Of a stretch of DNA of 64,000 nucleotides, positions 37,673-50,226 are shown piece by piece (the stretch's first letter is position 1; every line of letters begins with the position of its first letter). This stretch comes from Mucidula mucida. Taxonomy: Eukaryota; Basidiomycota; Agaricomycetes; Agaricales; Physalacriaceae. The position numbers and the translations under genes were made by a program. The stretch lies in contig JADNYV010000002.1 in assembly GCA_015501055.1 (NCBI GenBank), positions 434,001 to 498,000 on the forward strand, in the 5' to 3' direction. The notes under the pieces are model-generated. The model made no database searches. It was not told where the DNA came from and saw only the letters and a list, made by a program, of their open reading frames with translations.

Positions 37673-38674
37673 TGGAGCCAAGTTGCCTCGGCCGTCGTCA
37701 CCGGTGCTGGTCAAGGCATTGGCAAAGCCATCGCTATCCGTCTTGCAAATGATGGTTTCGATATTGTCGTAAACGACCTGCCCAGCAAGTCCAGCGAGGT
37801 CGAGAGTGTGGCCAATTCTGTGAAAGCCGTCCCAGGTCGCAGAGCCCTTGCTATCCTGGGAGACGCCAGTCTCGAAGCGGAGGTTTCCACTCTAATCGAG
37901 AGGACTGTAGTTGAGCTGGGTGGGATCCATGTCGTCGGTGTCCATTTCCTTCACTTTAAATTCCATTTAATGAGATTTCTGAAACAGTTCGTCGCCAATG
38001 CAGGCATATACCAGGCAAAGTCAATTCTCGACACGTCGCTCGCCGACTGGGAGCGCATGATGGCTATCAATTCTCGCAGCGTATTTCTGGCATATAAGCT
38101 GGCAGCGACTGCGATGATCAACAAGGCACTGGAGGTCGAATAATAGGCAAGTTGCAACAAGTGCCTTTCTTCGTCGTGGGATCTAAACTGTTGTTGTTGA
38201 AAGGAGCTTCCTCTCTTGACGGCAAGCAAGGTCAGAATTTCATAACGTCATAAGAAGAACACTAACATTCTTCACAGGTAGTGGAAACGCACCCGCGTAC
38301 AGTGCTAGCAAGTTTGCGATACGTGGGCTCACACAGGCCGTCGGTTCTGAGTTGGCGTGTTACAACATTACCGTCAACGCATACGCCCCAGGATTCATCC
38401 AGACACCGATGAGTAAGTAAGTTGCTCACGGCGTTCAAGACACTGTTCAACGATGTATAGGAGCAGCTGCTGTGAAGGAAATCGCAGATGCAGGTAAGAA
38501 GATCTCGGCTTCCGTAGCACTTCTTGACGCGATTTGCAGGAAGAGTACCCCAAGCACCGAAATCCTTGGCACGCCAGAAGATATAGCTCAGTTGGTGTCC
38601 TTTTGGGCATCACCAAGTCAGCGTTTATAACAGGACAGACATGGATTGTAGATGGAGGAACAATGTTCGACTGA
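37673..38674 (+). CDS. Short-chain dehydrogenase/reductase
   Basis: Classical SDR: Rossmann motif VVTGAGQGIGKAIAIRLAND, VNDLPSKS, NAG motif (VANAGIYQAKSILDTSLADW), catalytic Ser region RIIGASSLDGKQ, YxxxK as PAYSASKFAIRGLTQAVGSE, and the end ITGQTWIVDGGTMFD. It reduces or oxidises an alcohol/ketone with NAD(P). The start is uncertain: ATG 37673 lies just before the first strand but is out of frame with it, while an open frame runs upstream to 37535. One intron (38147-38203) is GC-AG. Two one-base breaks are inferred, at GG 38125-38126 (before GGRIIGASS) and AA 38615-38616 (before SAFITGQ). Similar to acetoin/diacetyl reductases, but the substrate is not deducible. Confidence 0.83.
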
Positions 38675-38727
38675 CCCAACATGATGGCTCCTGTGGTTAG
38701 GGTTTCAGTAGTATCTTCCTAACCACG

Positions 38728-39247
38728 ATGGCCTCGAAACAAATCGCCAAAGACCTGAATGGAATAAACACAGAAGTGGTGATACAAACCTTTGCGGACC
38801 GTATATTGGTCCTAGTCACACAGCTGGGGAAAGTGGGCAACCTGGTAAATCCAATTGAATCTCCAAACCAGTCAGTGTTTTTGAAGTTACAAGATTCAAG
38901 CCTCCTTGCCGGCTACAACGCCGCTATTACCTGTGCCCGCACCAGATCCTGAAAATCCAAATGCCCTGTTGCTGCCGCCACCGCCACCAGCGATACAGCT
39001 AGTGCCACTGCTGGGAAACGCGCCATCAGAGCACATCCAGACACTTCACAATCTCTTTGTCTCGCAGATTGCGACGCTCGTATGGGAGTCGGAGTCGGAA
39101 TCAATGATGCAGCCAACGCGCAAGAGTGTTGTCGTGGGCATTGCTCTGCGAAAACACAACAGCTCGGGAATTGGAGGGCTGGACGACTCGGAGCGGGCCA
39201 CATTTTCAGCAGTCATGGGAATGGTACAAGATTTGTTGAAGCAGTAA
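38728..39247 (+). CDS. PAC3: Proteasome assembly chaperone 3 homologue
   Basis: A small protein of the PSMG3/Poc3 family, which with Poc4 (PAC4) helps assemble the 20S alpha ring. It reads EVVIQTFADRILVLVTQLGK near the N-terminus (start ATG 38728), then PPAIQLVPLLGNAPSEHIQT, SQIATLVWESE, KSVVVGIALRKH and ends with the helix ATFSAVMGMVQDLLKQ. The alternation of strands and final helix fits the PAC3 fold and the short length (about 170 residues). The frame shifts between about 38875 and 38903 with no room for an intron, so bases may be missing. Assignment is from recalled family similarity, not a search. Confidence 0.7.
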
Positions 39248-39335
39248 CAGAGAAAATGATAGAAAGTTGACTGAAAGACGTCAGAAAGTGAGGGTTGAAT
39301 GAGCGACGGACGTACATAGGCCGCTGGTCGTCGTA

Positions 39336-39571
39336 TTAGGCGTCATTCTCCCCTTCCTTGAGCTTTCGATTCTTTGCCCATTTCCACCGCAAAAGAGGCA
39401 GCAGCCTTTCCTCCTCTGGCAGGCCTGTCCGCGGATGATGCTCATGCAGCCGAAACGCCAAAAGCCCCGTGAAGATACCCAATAATGGGTCGAGTCCACT
39501 GTCCACAAGAATCAGCGTGTCCATTGTTCGTCGCGAGCAGCTTGCACGCACCGTGAGAGTAGGTATGCCAT
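39336..39571 (-). CDS. NCE101: NCE101-like non-classical export protein
   Basis: A two-exon gene of about 60 residues that simple ORF calling misses. ATG 39571 reads MAYLLSR, then a 50-base intron (GTGCGTG..GTGGACAG) joins in frame to GLDPLLGIFTGLLAFRLHEH, followed by PRTGLPEEERLLPLLRWKWA and the stop at 39336. This matches the yeast Nce101 pattern: a short N-terminus, one membrane segment beginning with DPLL, and a charged C-terminus with a Trp-rich end. Nce101 was linked to secretion of proteins lacking signal peptides; its mechanism is unclear. Convergent with PAC3 (88 bases) and divergent from the next gene (52 bases). Confidence 0.8.
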
Positions 39572-39623
39572 GGTGCAAGATCAAGACCAAGTTTGGCTGT
39601 GTGTACCTTTGCACTTGACCACG
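39572..39623. promoter_or_regulatory. 52-bp shared divergent start region (NCE101 / membrane protein)
   Basis: Only 52 bases separate the two start codons, so both 5' UTRs and core promoters must overlap each other or the opposite gene. No TATA box is visible. Confidence 0.5.
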
Positions 39624-40373
39624 ATGAGCTCAATAGAAATGGACGACCTCTCCAACAAGAAATCCACTGACGACCACAAAACTGATGCGTTTCACGACCC
39701 AACTGACGGCGCGCTCGCCATCTGGACATGGGTCTCAGCGTCAATGTGTGTTGTGTCACCGGTTGCCCGACACGTCCATTCTTACTCTTCTTAGTCTAGG
39801 AATGGCGTCTTTAACACTCCTCTTTGCTCCCCGCGTCCTGCTCTTTTTCTCTGAGACGTCGTCTGAAGACCGCCGCGCGCTGACCTCATTGGAATCGTTT
39901 CTACTCACACACTGCGGCGTCTGGCTGTTCGCCATCTCAATATCTCTCATAGTCAATGTCTGTCCTTGTTCTTCCTTCTCCAGGAGCATCATTTGGAATT
40001 CTTTTCTACCAGATTCCATCACAACACACTTTGGAACGCGAACGAACATCAATGACACATCCTCTACTATTGCCTCTGGCCATTGCCTCCGGCATATCAT
40101 CCTTCTTGGGGTATAATACACGAGACGTAGGCTCAGTCGCTACGCTGTTGTCCGTGGGTACTGGCGTCATAGCACTGTGGGGCGTTTGGGTCGTAAGTTA
40201 TTACTGGCGTCACTCTGCGCAACTTCATCTGTATCCAGATTGTATTTGGAGATTCGTCGTCCATTTCCAAGACCACGGGTGCTGACAAGCACACGTCATC
40301 ATTCATATTCGGGAACAAGGCGTCCGCGTCGAAACAAAAAAAGTCGTGGAAGAAGAGCTTGAAGCTGGCTTGA
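39624..40373 (+). CDS. Small multi-spanning membrane protein, basidiomycete-type
   Basis: Function unknown. Start ATG 39624 ([20 protein letters not shown]). Four hydrophobic segments follow: [51 protein letters not shown] and [20 protein letters not shown]. The C-terminal tail is conserved-looking and basic ([20 protein letters not shown], then [12 protein letters not shown]), ending at 40373. Introns: about 39745-39793, 39958-40015 (LIVN to IPSQ) and 40195-40238. The [13 protein letters not shown] tail motif recurs, as I recall, in related proteins of other mushrooms, but I know of no tested role. About 180 residues. Confidence 0.68.
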
Positions 40374-40592
40374 TTCATTGGACTGCATTTTCAGACCTGT
40401 TTTTGTACATTTAATTTTTTTACATCTGTATCAATGTTTACTGCAAGTCTACGTTAGGTCAGCAAATTTAAGGAAAGTGTAAGTAGATTAGTACTAAATA
40501 GAAAAAAGCAAGAGAGCAAGGAGTGTTAGTGGATAACTATCAAACAACAAATAAACAGAGATGAAGCAGCGAACCAAGTACACGCTACTTGA

Positions 40593-42863
40593 CTATGAGG
40601 TGTCTAGAGGCTGCAGGTAACTGGCAAGCGCCCAACCAACCTCGCCGTTTTTCCCTTTCGAGCGCGACGGCGACTTTCTCCGCACTAAGAGCAAAGCATC
40701 GGGTTCATCCGACGCCTCATCGTCCACGTAAAGCATGAGACCACGACTAAGATGATCTCTAGGGTGTCCAGCCTCTTTGATGACCTCAAAGATCTCCCCA
40801 CCCTTCAGCGCCAAAAAAGGATACGATTCGTAGATGTACGTCGTAGTCTTCGACTTCTTGCCAGACGGCACGCGGGGATCGGGAGGAGGCTCGAAAGCAT
40901 ACACAGACCGCACTGAATATAGTGCCTCCTGGGCCTTCTCCTTCATAGCAGAGTCCGATAATTTTCTTCGGAAACTCAACTTGTGCTGGATATCGGTTGG
41001 AGATCCACTAGAAGTCGCCGGACGCCGAGTTTTACTCTTGGACTTCTTGGGGCTAAGCGCGCTTAGCGGACTGTCTACCGCGGTCACGTAGTCATATCCA
41101 AAGTCATACTCGTACTCCGTACCGAGCTTTTGGCCCTTGGATGTGATATTTGTTGTAGACAGCTTGGCCGGTGTTGGTAAAGACTGCGCCCTGGCAGGCT
41201 CCAAGGATGACAGGAGGCTGCTGACTGCCGTTGTGGTATTGGAGAGGGAGGAGGAGGATGCGGAAGTGCGGGAAGAGGTCGACTGAACCGCGAGTGGGGA
41301 TGTCCGGATCGCCGGCGGTGTGGGTGGACTCATCGTCGCGTGTTGTACTAGCCGCAAACGCGAGGTAATAGTATCAACTTCCTCCCATCTCTGCCACCAC
41401 ACCTTGACGGTGTTCCCGGTCTCAAGATCGTCCCCTTCAACGCGAAGCAATTTCCAGAGATCGGACCATATATGGCTTGTCCGTTGCCAATAATCCGTCT
41501 GTATTCGCGCAAGGCGTAAAACAGACCCGGCCAAGACACGCTCGGTCATGGTCAAATAGACGGGAAGCTCTTCAGAGAGTTTACTGCGCAGAGCCAGGTA
41601 GTCGGCGGAGGCCTTGATGAGCTCAGGTGGAGGCCGATTCTTAGACGAATAGGGCATGTGTATGAGGTGTGTGTGCAAGGGTAAGAGGGTGGTTTGTAGA
41701 GTTTCAAGGAGATGCAAAGGATTGTTAAGAGTGTCCAGCAATTGAGAGAGCGGGGTCAGAAGGGAGTCTGACAGATGTTGAAATAAAGTAGTTGTGTGTG
41801 GTATCAACTGGTTGGTGATAGCGGAGAGAAACGCGTCGAACGCATCCGATTGGACATCAGGCGAGAGGCCGATGACATTGGCGAAGGAGAGCGCAAACAC
41901 GTGAAGCTGACTGGTGGACGCTGTAACTGAATGAGACCATTGCAGAACGTTCTGTGCGAGCTGGTTGGTGAACGATTGTGTTTGCAGGAGCTGATTGTGG
42001 AAGTGGGATATCCGCAGTGACTCGTCCGAGTCAGGGGGAGGGGCAGGCTTCAGGTTTTTGATACGCACGAGAAGGTCCTTGTTTGTGCGCTTCAGAACGT
42101 CCTTGACTATCTCCGCTCGGCGCCGTTCTTCATTTACGCGGTGAGCGAGGCTCTGCACAGCGTCTCTAGCGAGTCGGAGGTTCTCCTTATCTGGATGGTC
42201 ATTTGGGGTCTCGTCATATATAGTTGCCAGTAAGAGGGGGTATTTGAGGAGGCGCTGTACCGGCTTGATGAGCATTGAATTGAGATCCCAGGCATGCGAC
42301 AGGGATGAGGCAATGGTGCGCGTCTGGGTATGGTATGCGCTGAGCGCGGTGGTGATGGGGAGGGAGTGGAAATGTTTGGCCGCCGTCTCATGTTTTGAGA
42401 TGTAGACTTTGTACGGGCGCTCCATGTCTGGAATTGACTTGAGAAAAAGGGTGCCGACTGTATCCGAGTCTATGGCAGCCTGTAGCGCATCGCAGAACTT
42501 GTCTGCGAAATGAGCGACTTCTACTATGTTGCTGAATATTATCTTGGTATCTTCAGCGGTCATCGGGGCTTCCACGGTAGAAGTGAGTAGCGTGGAAGCG
42601 AGCTGGATTGGTTGACCTGTACGCGTATGAGGACCATGCAAACTGTCCGGAGAACAGCGTACCTAATGCCAGAGGTATGTGTACCTGCTTGACTAGCGCC
42701 AAATCCGATGCATAAGCTTTCTCGGAGGCGAGGAGTTCCTGTATCGCATGATTTCGCTTGGAGGGGGCTAGCGTCGACGATACCTCAGGCGTCGTCGAGC
42801 GCTGTTGTTTAGGTGGTGGCCGAGGTCGTAGGGAGACCGTGCTGGCAGAGGGGGCTCAGCCAT
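40593..42863 (-). CDS. Rho/Cdc42 guanine-nucleotide exchange factor with DH and BAR-like domains
   Basis: A DH domain begins at HAIQELLASEKAYASDLALV and includes SIPDMERPYKVYISKHETAA and the signature helix LNSMLIKPVQRLLKYPLLLA. It is followed by a long helical region (about residues 270-460, VKDVLKRTNKDLLVRIKNLK onward) placed like the BAR domain of S. pombe Gef1 or animal Tuba/DNMBP. Then comes a Ser-rich linker and a C-terminal beta-rich module (YESYPFLALKGGEIFEVIKE, WALASYLQPLD) that looks like an SH3 variant. Such proteins activate Cdc42 at curved cortical membrane to set polarity or septation. The start is ATG 42863 (MAEPP) if the G run 42850-42854 is one base short; the frame is otherwise blocked there. 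One intron lies at about 42632-42665. Stop at 40593. Confidence 0.82.
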
Positions 42864-43166
42864 TGGCAGACGTAGTCGTCGTTTCCTATCCTAAGTACTT
42901 CGGCTGTAAGCGTGATCATCTTTGCACACGGCGGTCTCGGCCCGCGGTCAGATGTTCCGCATCTGCAGACCAAGAATACCGCCGACAATCCAGTGCAAAT
43001 CTCGTCCTGCCGTTTGTCGTGCAACCGGGGTGCAACTGAGATGCATAACGACTCAACAGAGACCAGAGTTTCCTTTCTTTACTCTTCTCAGCAGTCCTAA
43101 TGGAAACTCGGTATTGTTACATGGTGTACTACAAATGTGCCTGGCTTAATTAACGATACAGATAGC

Positions 43167-45341
<2,175 letters not shown>

Positions 45342-45430
45342 ATCGTGGTCAGGGGCAGACGAGTGAACGTCACCCGTCGCCAAAAACGGACTCGGATTGA
45401 CTTTGGCTTCGATGCGCGTCTACCATCATT
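45342..45430. promoter_or_regulatory. 89-bp divergent promoter of SRP54 and SPT8
   Basis: The start codons of SRP54 (-) and SPT8 (+) are 89 bases apart, so the two share a core promoter region. It is not obviously AT-rich and has no TATA box. Confidence 0.5.
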
Positions 45431-47679
45431 ATGCCTCTCTCGGACACCGACGACGAAGCTCTCGAAGACAATGAGTTTGACGACGAGGTCGACGCTGATG
45501 CCGACGCGGACGGTGACGCCGATGGCGACATTGACGAGGAACTAATGGAGGCAATAAACGATGTTGATGAGGCTACCGAAGAGGGCGACGAAGTCTGTCT
45601 TATCTATCTGCTCGAGAACTCTTGTTCACGTTGTGAAAGGATACTACCAGCGGCGGCGGTGGCAGCGACGACTCTGACAACGACGATGAAGATGGATCCG
45701 AGGCAGCGCAGAGCCAGATGGCGGTGGACCAGCCGCTGCCATCTGCCCCAGCGGTGCCTGCAGACTCACAGTTACAAGCGTACGGTACGCAAACTTTATT
45801 GCCTAATTAAGTATCGGCTTAAACCTGCGCCACAAAGCTACCGCGCCCTCCCCACCACGCGTTCGCAAACGGTCTTTGTCTCCGGCAACTAAACGCAAAA
45901 GGGCTCTAGTATTCCCTCTCGGACCTTTGGCACCTTCATATCGTTCATGTGTCGTAGAAGCTGTTTGTGCTCTTCCTCATCCTGTTCCAATCCACGCTTT
46001 GGCCTCTTCCTATTGCATGTCCCATCTCCTAACTGGTGCCGACGACGGCTACATCAGAAACTATGATATTTTCCCTGCTGTAAACGGCAAAAATTTCCTC
46101 ACGGCGCCGCAGAGACACCATGCTGGGGTTGTAGAAGGAATTCTGAAATCTGGTCAACTTCGCTTCTGGTGGGAAAACTCGACTCCTCCGAATCCTTCAG
46201 GATCGCCTGCTGACGAGGAGTCGACCCTATCATCGGTGACTAGTCTCGCAATGCACTCGGACGCGTTGTGGGCCCTTGCCGGAAGCGAAGTACGTGTGTT
46301 TTTCCTCCTGCCATTGGCATGAATTAACTAAAGACCTAGAATGGGGCCATAAATCTTTTCACGGTGCGACACGATCCTGGAACTTTATGTTACACTATGC
46401 AAGGTCATCGTCGCCCTGTGTCTGCTCTAGCCCTAGATCATGATGAGAAGTCCTTCTTCAGTGCGGGATGGGATGGAGATGCCATTGTCAGTCAATTCAA
46501 ACATTTTTTTTCGCTCTAAGCGTGACCGAGAACTAATCCTTTTGTAGCATTGGGATCTAAACACCGGTCAGCGGACAAGAACATTTACTGCCCACGGAGC
46601 TCAGCTCACTGCGATCGCTGTGCGGCCAATGAACGTCGTTCAACCGACTACAAGTTCCAGTAATTTTTTGAAATCAGATTCCACTGCAAAACTCCGTCGG
46701 CGCCAACGAAAATCCGGCGACAGACAAAGCGCCGCCTCAGTCATCTGCTCCTGACGGGGAGGGAGGGTCGGACGATGGTTCTTTTGACGACCTTTTCGAC
46801 GAGCCAGAGGGACCACCCAGCAATACAGCTAAGGTGTCCTCTTCTTTCGTCACTGGACCGCCAGTATCTACTGCTCCTCAAATACAGCAGCAACAACGCT
46901 CCAACATTGGAGGCATTGCGCCACCCAAGAATGCGCCACCATTGCTCACGCCCGATTACTATTCAATATTTTCTCCTGATACTCTGATGACTGCCGCTAT
47001 TGATGGTCAAATAGTTCTCTGGGATAAACGTGTCAATACACCGGGAGCCGGAGTTGGAAGGCTATGGATGAATGAAAAGACTCCTCCCTGGTGTTTATCA
47101 GTGAGTTCAGAACGCAATGATTTCTATTCCGCGATTCTGACAGATTGCAGGCTTGTTGGTCTCCAGATGGAGGGCGCATTTATGCCGGAAGACGCAATGG
47201 AACCATTGACGTCTGGGATGTTCGCCAGCTGGGTCGTTCGGCTCCCAGCAACACCCCTAGGATTCTGAAAACATTGAGAAATCCAGCTAGCTCCGGGGTG
47301 GTGTCATGTGTCGTGGCATTTCCTGATAACAAGCATATCGCTTGGCAAGTCGCGCTTCTGTCGAAAGATTGAAGAGATCTCTGACTGCTGTGACAGTGCT
47401 TCTATTGATAACTTGCGGCTTTGGAATGTCGATGCCGTAGATTCCGACTCAAGCAAACCGAAGAGCGGGGTCCAATTTAAGATTATTCCTGGACACCATG
47501 GTGGCTATATCTCCAACCTCCGTACGTAGGCCGCAGTGTCATCAGTTCGTTTTATTGATCTGATTTCAACAGTTGTGGATCCTGGATGTCGGTTCTTGGT
47601 GAGCGCCAGTAGCAATCGCGGATGGCATGGAGAGTCCACACGGACGGTCTTCGTACATGACATAAAACATGTTCCATAG
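45431..47679 (+). CDS. SPT8: SAGA complex WD40 subunit SPT8
   Basis: A TBP-binding subunit of the SAGA co-activator. The start ATG 45431 opens a strongly acidic N-terminus (DTDDEALEDNEFDDEVDAD), then after an intron more Asp/Gly/Ser. The WD repeat body includes LTGADDGYIRNYDIFPAVNG, VEGILKSGQLRFWWE, GHRRPVSALALDHDEKSFFS, AGWDGDAIHWDLNTGQRTRT, AAIDGQIVLWDKRVN, YAGRRNGTIDVWDVRQLG and a terminal SASSNRGWHGESTRTVFVHD. YDIFPAVNGK followed by the WWEN repeat is characteristic of SPT8 rather than of other WD proteins. A disordered acidic insert (EGGSDDGSFDDLFDEPEGPP) splits the propeller. The stop as read is at 47679, but coding-like sequence continues in other frames to about 47830. Roughly six introns. 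Confidence 0.87.
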
Positions 47680-48152
47680 CAGTGCCAATGGCAATTGCGC
47701 CACGTTCTGTAATTGCTGGCGAGGTGTCGTTACCCTGTGTTCTTTCTCGGGTCGGTGGCAGTAGACGCAACTTCGACACAGGGAAGCGGAAAGCAGTATT
47801 GGGATTTCCCCGATGATGAACTTCTTTTGCACTAGTTCCATGAGGCGAGTCCTGCACAAAGCTTTTGTCACATCCAGAGAATCGAGACCGTGGCGCCGAC
47901 GCAATCTCGCATGGCTTTCCTCCGAATAGTGTAAATTTATCATTGCCGGAGCACGAAATCAACTTAATCGACCATCACAAAATGATGGCATGATGTGGTT
48001 GAGCTCACTGTTAACCTATTATAGACAGGGAAAAGTGTGACATGACCAATAGACTTAACTTGCAATAGGTGCCTTCGCTTTTCCGATTCGGCGCTCAAAA
48101 GGGCTTGTTCTGTCGCGACACTTACTATGTAAACTCTGTCCTTGGTGCATGT
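47680..48152. other. Intergenic region between SPT8 and the methyltransferase
   Basis: About 470 bases between two plus-strand genes. The first 150 bases contain coding-like frames (for example SGKQYWDFPDDELLLH, stop near 47831) that could be a further SPT8 exon. The rest shows nothing recognisable. Minus-strand open frames here are judged shadows. Confidence 0.4.
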
Positions 48153-49543
48153 ATGTCGACGACGCGCCCTGACAACGATGACGACGTTTCCTATGTCGGC
48201 GATGACGACTCTGCGTTCTTTCGTCAAGTCCATGGGCGACAGTTGAACACTCTGAACCCGACATACATGCTCCCGTACGTGTCCAGCTCTCTTGGTCAAC
48301 GCTTGTTCATACCCATTACGTCGTATTCACAGTGCCGATGAGGATGAAGTAAAGGTAAGGTTTGTCCGCAAAGAATTGAATCCCGAGACGAATGAAGCGT
48401 CTAAGCGTATGGAGCTTTACCATCGCATGCTCAAGTTTGTGCTGGACGGACGCAATTACGTTGGACCCGTGAAGGAGGCGCTGCAGTTTGGACAACAGCG
48501 GCGAAGTGAGGCCTTCCTTCTCATAATCACAAGATTCAAAGCTGATAGTAACCGCGCTCTCAAAGTCTTGGATTTAGGTACTGGCGGCGGATTATGGTAA
48601 GCGAGTACTCGTATAACGGGCAATTCCGACGCCATTTGAAGGGCTATTGAGATGGCGGACGAGTTTCCGCGCGCTGAAGTGATTGGAATTGACTTGGCAC
48701 CCATACAGCCCCGGTCAGTTCATCTTGTAGTGTCATTTCGTGCTACTCACTAATATGTATGGTCGGGCATCTAGAGACGTCCCGCCTAATTGCACGTAAG
48801 AACACCATCCACCTCCTCACCTTGCCTCACCGAAAAACAGCTTTGAACTTTACAATCTCGAGGAAGGTCGCGTCAACATTCCATATTCCGACGGTTACTT
48901 TGACCTCGTCCATGCGCGATGCATGTTCACTGGGGTAGGTAAATCTTTCATGCTCGTCCGCGAATCATAAACGCTACATCTTTGCTTCTAAAAGATCCGG
49001 GACTACCCACAGCTCATACGTGAAATTTCACGCGTTCTGCGACCGGGAGGCCTCGTGATACTCATCGAATCGGAACTGACCCCGCTCTATACGCCAGCCG
49101 AGGGCGTGGCGCCACACTTGAATGTGTCGACGTGGTATGCACTTTGGCAAGTCTACATGACGTGCTTGCAGAGACACGGAGTTGATCCCACAGTACCGAC
49201 GCGCATAGACGACATTGTTGTTTCCACTGGACGGTTCGAAAATGTCGTGAAACGGAACGGCAATATACCTGTCGGATTTTGGCCAGAAGGTGAGTCGTGT
49301 TGTATCTGCGCAAGCAGCACTAAGTGCGCGCGAAAAGATCCCGTGTCTCTTACTGTCGGCCAACTTCAGTGGATGGATTATGAGCTCTTGCTTCCGGCCT
49401 TGCGCCCTCTCTTTCTCACCTGCGAACTTCCGGACCGCGTCGATAAACTCATCACTGAGGCGCAGCAAGTTCTTTACAATCCGGAAGCGCGTTTAATGAC
49501 TCGTATTAATATTGTACATGCTTCAAAAAGTTTTCAGACGTAG
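48153..49543 (+). CDS. SAM-dependent methyltransferase (class I, LaeA-like fungal group)
   Basis: The SAM-binding motif I is LKVLDLGTGGGLWAIEMADE (with an intron inside LW/AIE), followed by AEVIGIDLAPIQP (motif II), VNIPYSDGYFDLVHARCMF and REISRVLRPGGLVILIESEL (motifs III-IV). The start is ATG 48153 (MSTTRPDNDDDVSYVGDDDS). The end is LMTRINIVHASKSFQT at 49543. Introns interrupt at about 48340-48362, 48597-48641, 48713-48840 (with a tiny exon), 48935-48993 and after FWPEG (about 49288). This domain layout is common to a large family of fungal methyltransferases that includes LaeA-type regulators and many secondary-metabolite enzymes; the substrate cannot be deduced. Length near 390 residues. 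Confidence 0.85.
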
Positions 49544-49636
49544 AGCCATAATACTAGCCTGGCAATTCACAAACGGTCCTGTCGTATTCGAATTAGATAA
49601 ATGAACACCGATGTGTGGTAATACATAGAGAGCGTC

Positions 49637-50175
49637 CTAGTCAAACTCTGAGTCGTCCTGTTTGAAGGCAGCAGAGTAGGCCAATATAGTGCCATATACA
49701 AGCCTGCGTTACGTGAGCGACAGTCTAAAAGCTGTTTAAGAGAAACGCACCCTCCACCGATGATAGACATGGCGCAAGCGCCTGTTGTGATGACACTCGA
49801 GTGGGCTAGCACTATGGGTAGCGCGAAGCCAGTCACGACGACGACTGAAGTGATGAAGCGGCCGAGATCAACCGGCCCACCGCCCTCGTAGCTGCCGGCA
49901 AAGTCATCGGCGCCGCAATGTGAGAAGAGGGCATTGGGAAGAGGTGCAAGCACGAATGTCAACGCTATAAACGACGATAATGAGCACGTCGTCTATGCGA
50001 GCGGGACGATACTGACCGACAAGCAATGGGAGCCAGTTATGCCATAGGGCACAGGAAAGGATAATGAGCAGGAATCCGACGGCGAGCACGAAGGAAAGTA
50101 AAATGACGGCTGGACGACGTTAGCGACGGCGACGAGCAGTGGCAAGTCAAACTCACTCTTGAGACCCGCGGCCAT
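49637..50175 (-). CDS. VPS55: Vacuolar protein sorting protein 55 (LEPROT family)
   Basis: A small four-helix endosomal membrane protein that, with Vps68, is needed for traffic from late endosome to vacuole. A tiny first exon (ATG 50175, MAAGLK) is spliced to [20 protein letters not shown], then [49 protein letters not shown] and, after a last intron, the C-terminal helix [13 protein letters not shown] with a charged end (KQDDSEFD) and the stop at 49637. Size (about 140 residues) and order of helices, with the LAPLPN loop, match the family. Short exons make it easy to miss. Confidence 0.88.
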
Positions 50176-50226
50176 CGTGGTTCGGTGCAACTGGTTGGTG
50201 GCTGTGTCAGGTACTTGCTTCTTGCC
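50176..50226. promoter_or_regulatory. 51-bp shared divergent start region (VPS55 / RLP24)
   Basis: The two start codons are 51 bases apart, the tightest head-to-head pair in the window. No TATA box is present between them. Confidence 0.5.

Noticed and set aside
37428..37701. Minus-strand open frames overlapping the SDR 5' region
   Set aside because: They look mildly coding, but the plus-strand Rossmann motif immediately downstream is decisive and no family was recognised in them.
47566..47962. Minus-strand open frames of 125-136 codons downstream of SPT8
   Set aside because: They overlap the last SPT8 exon in antisense and contain no domain.
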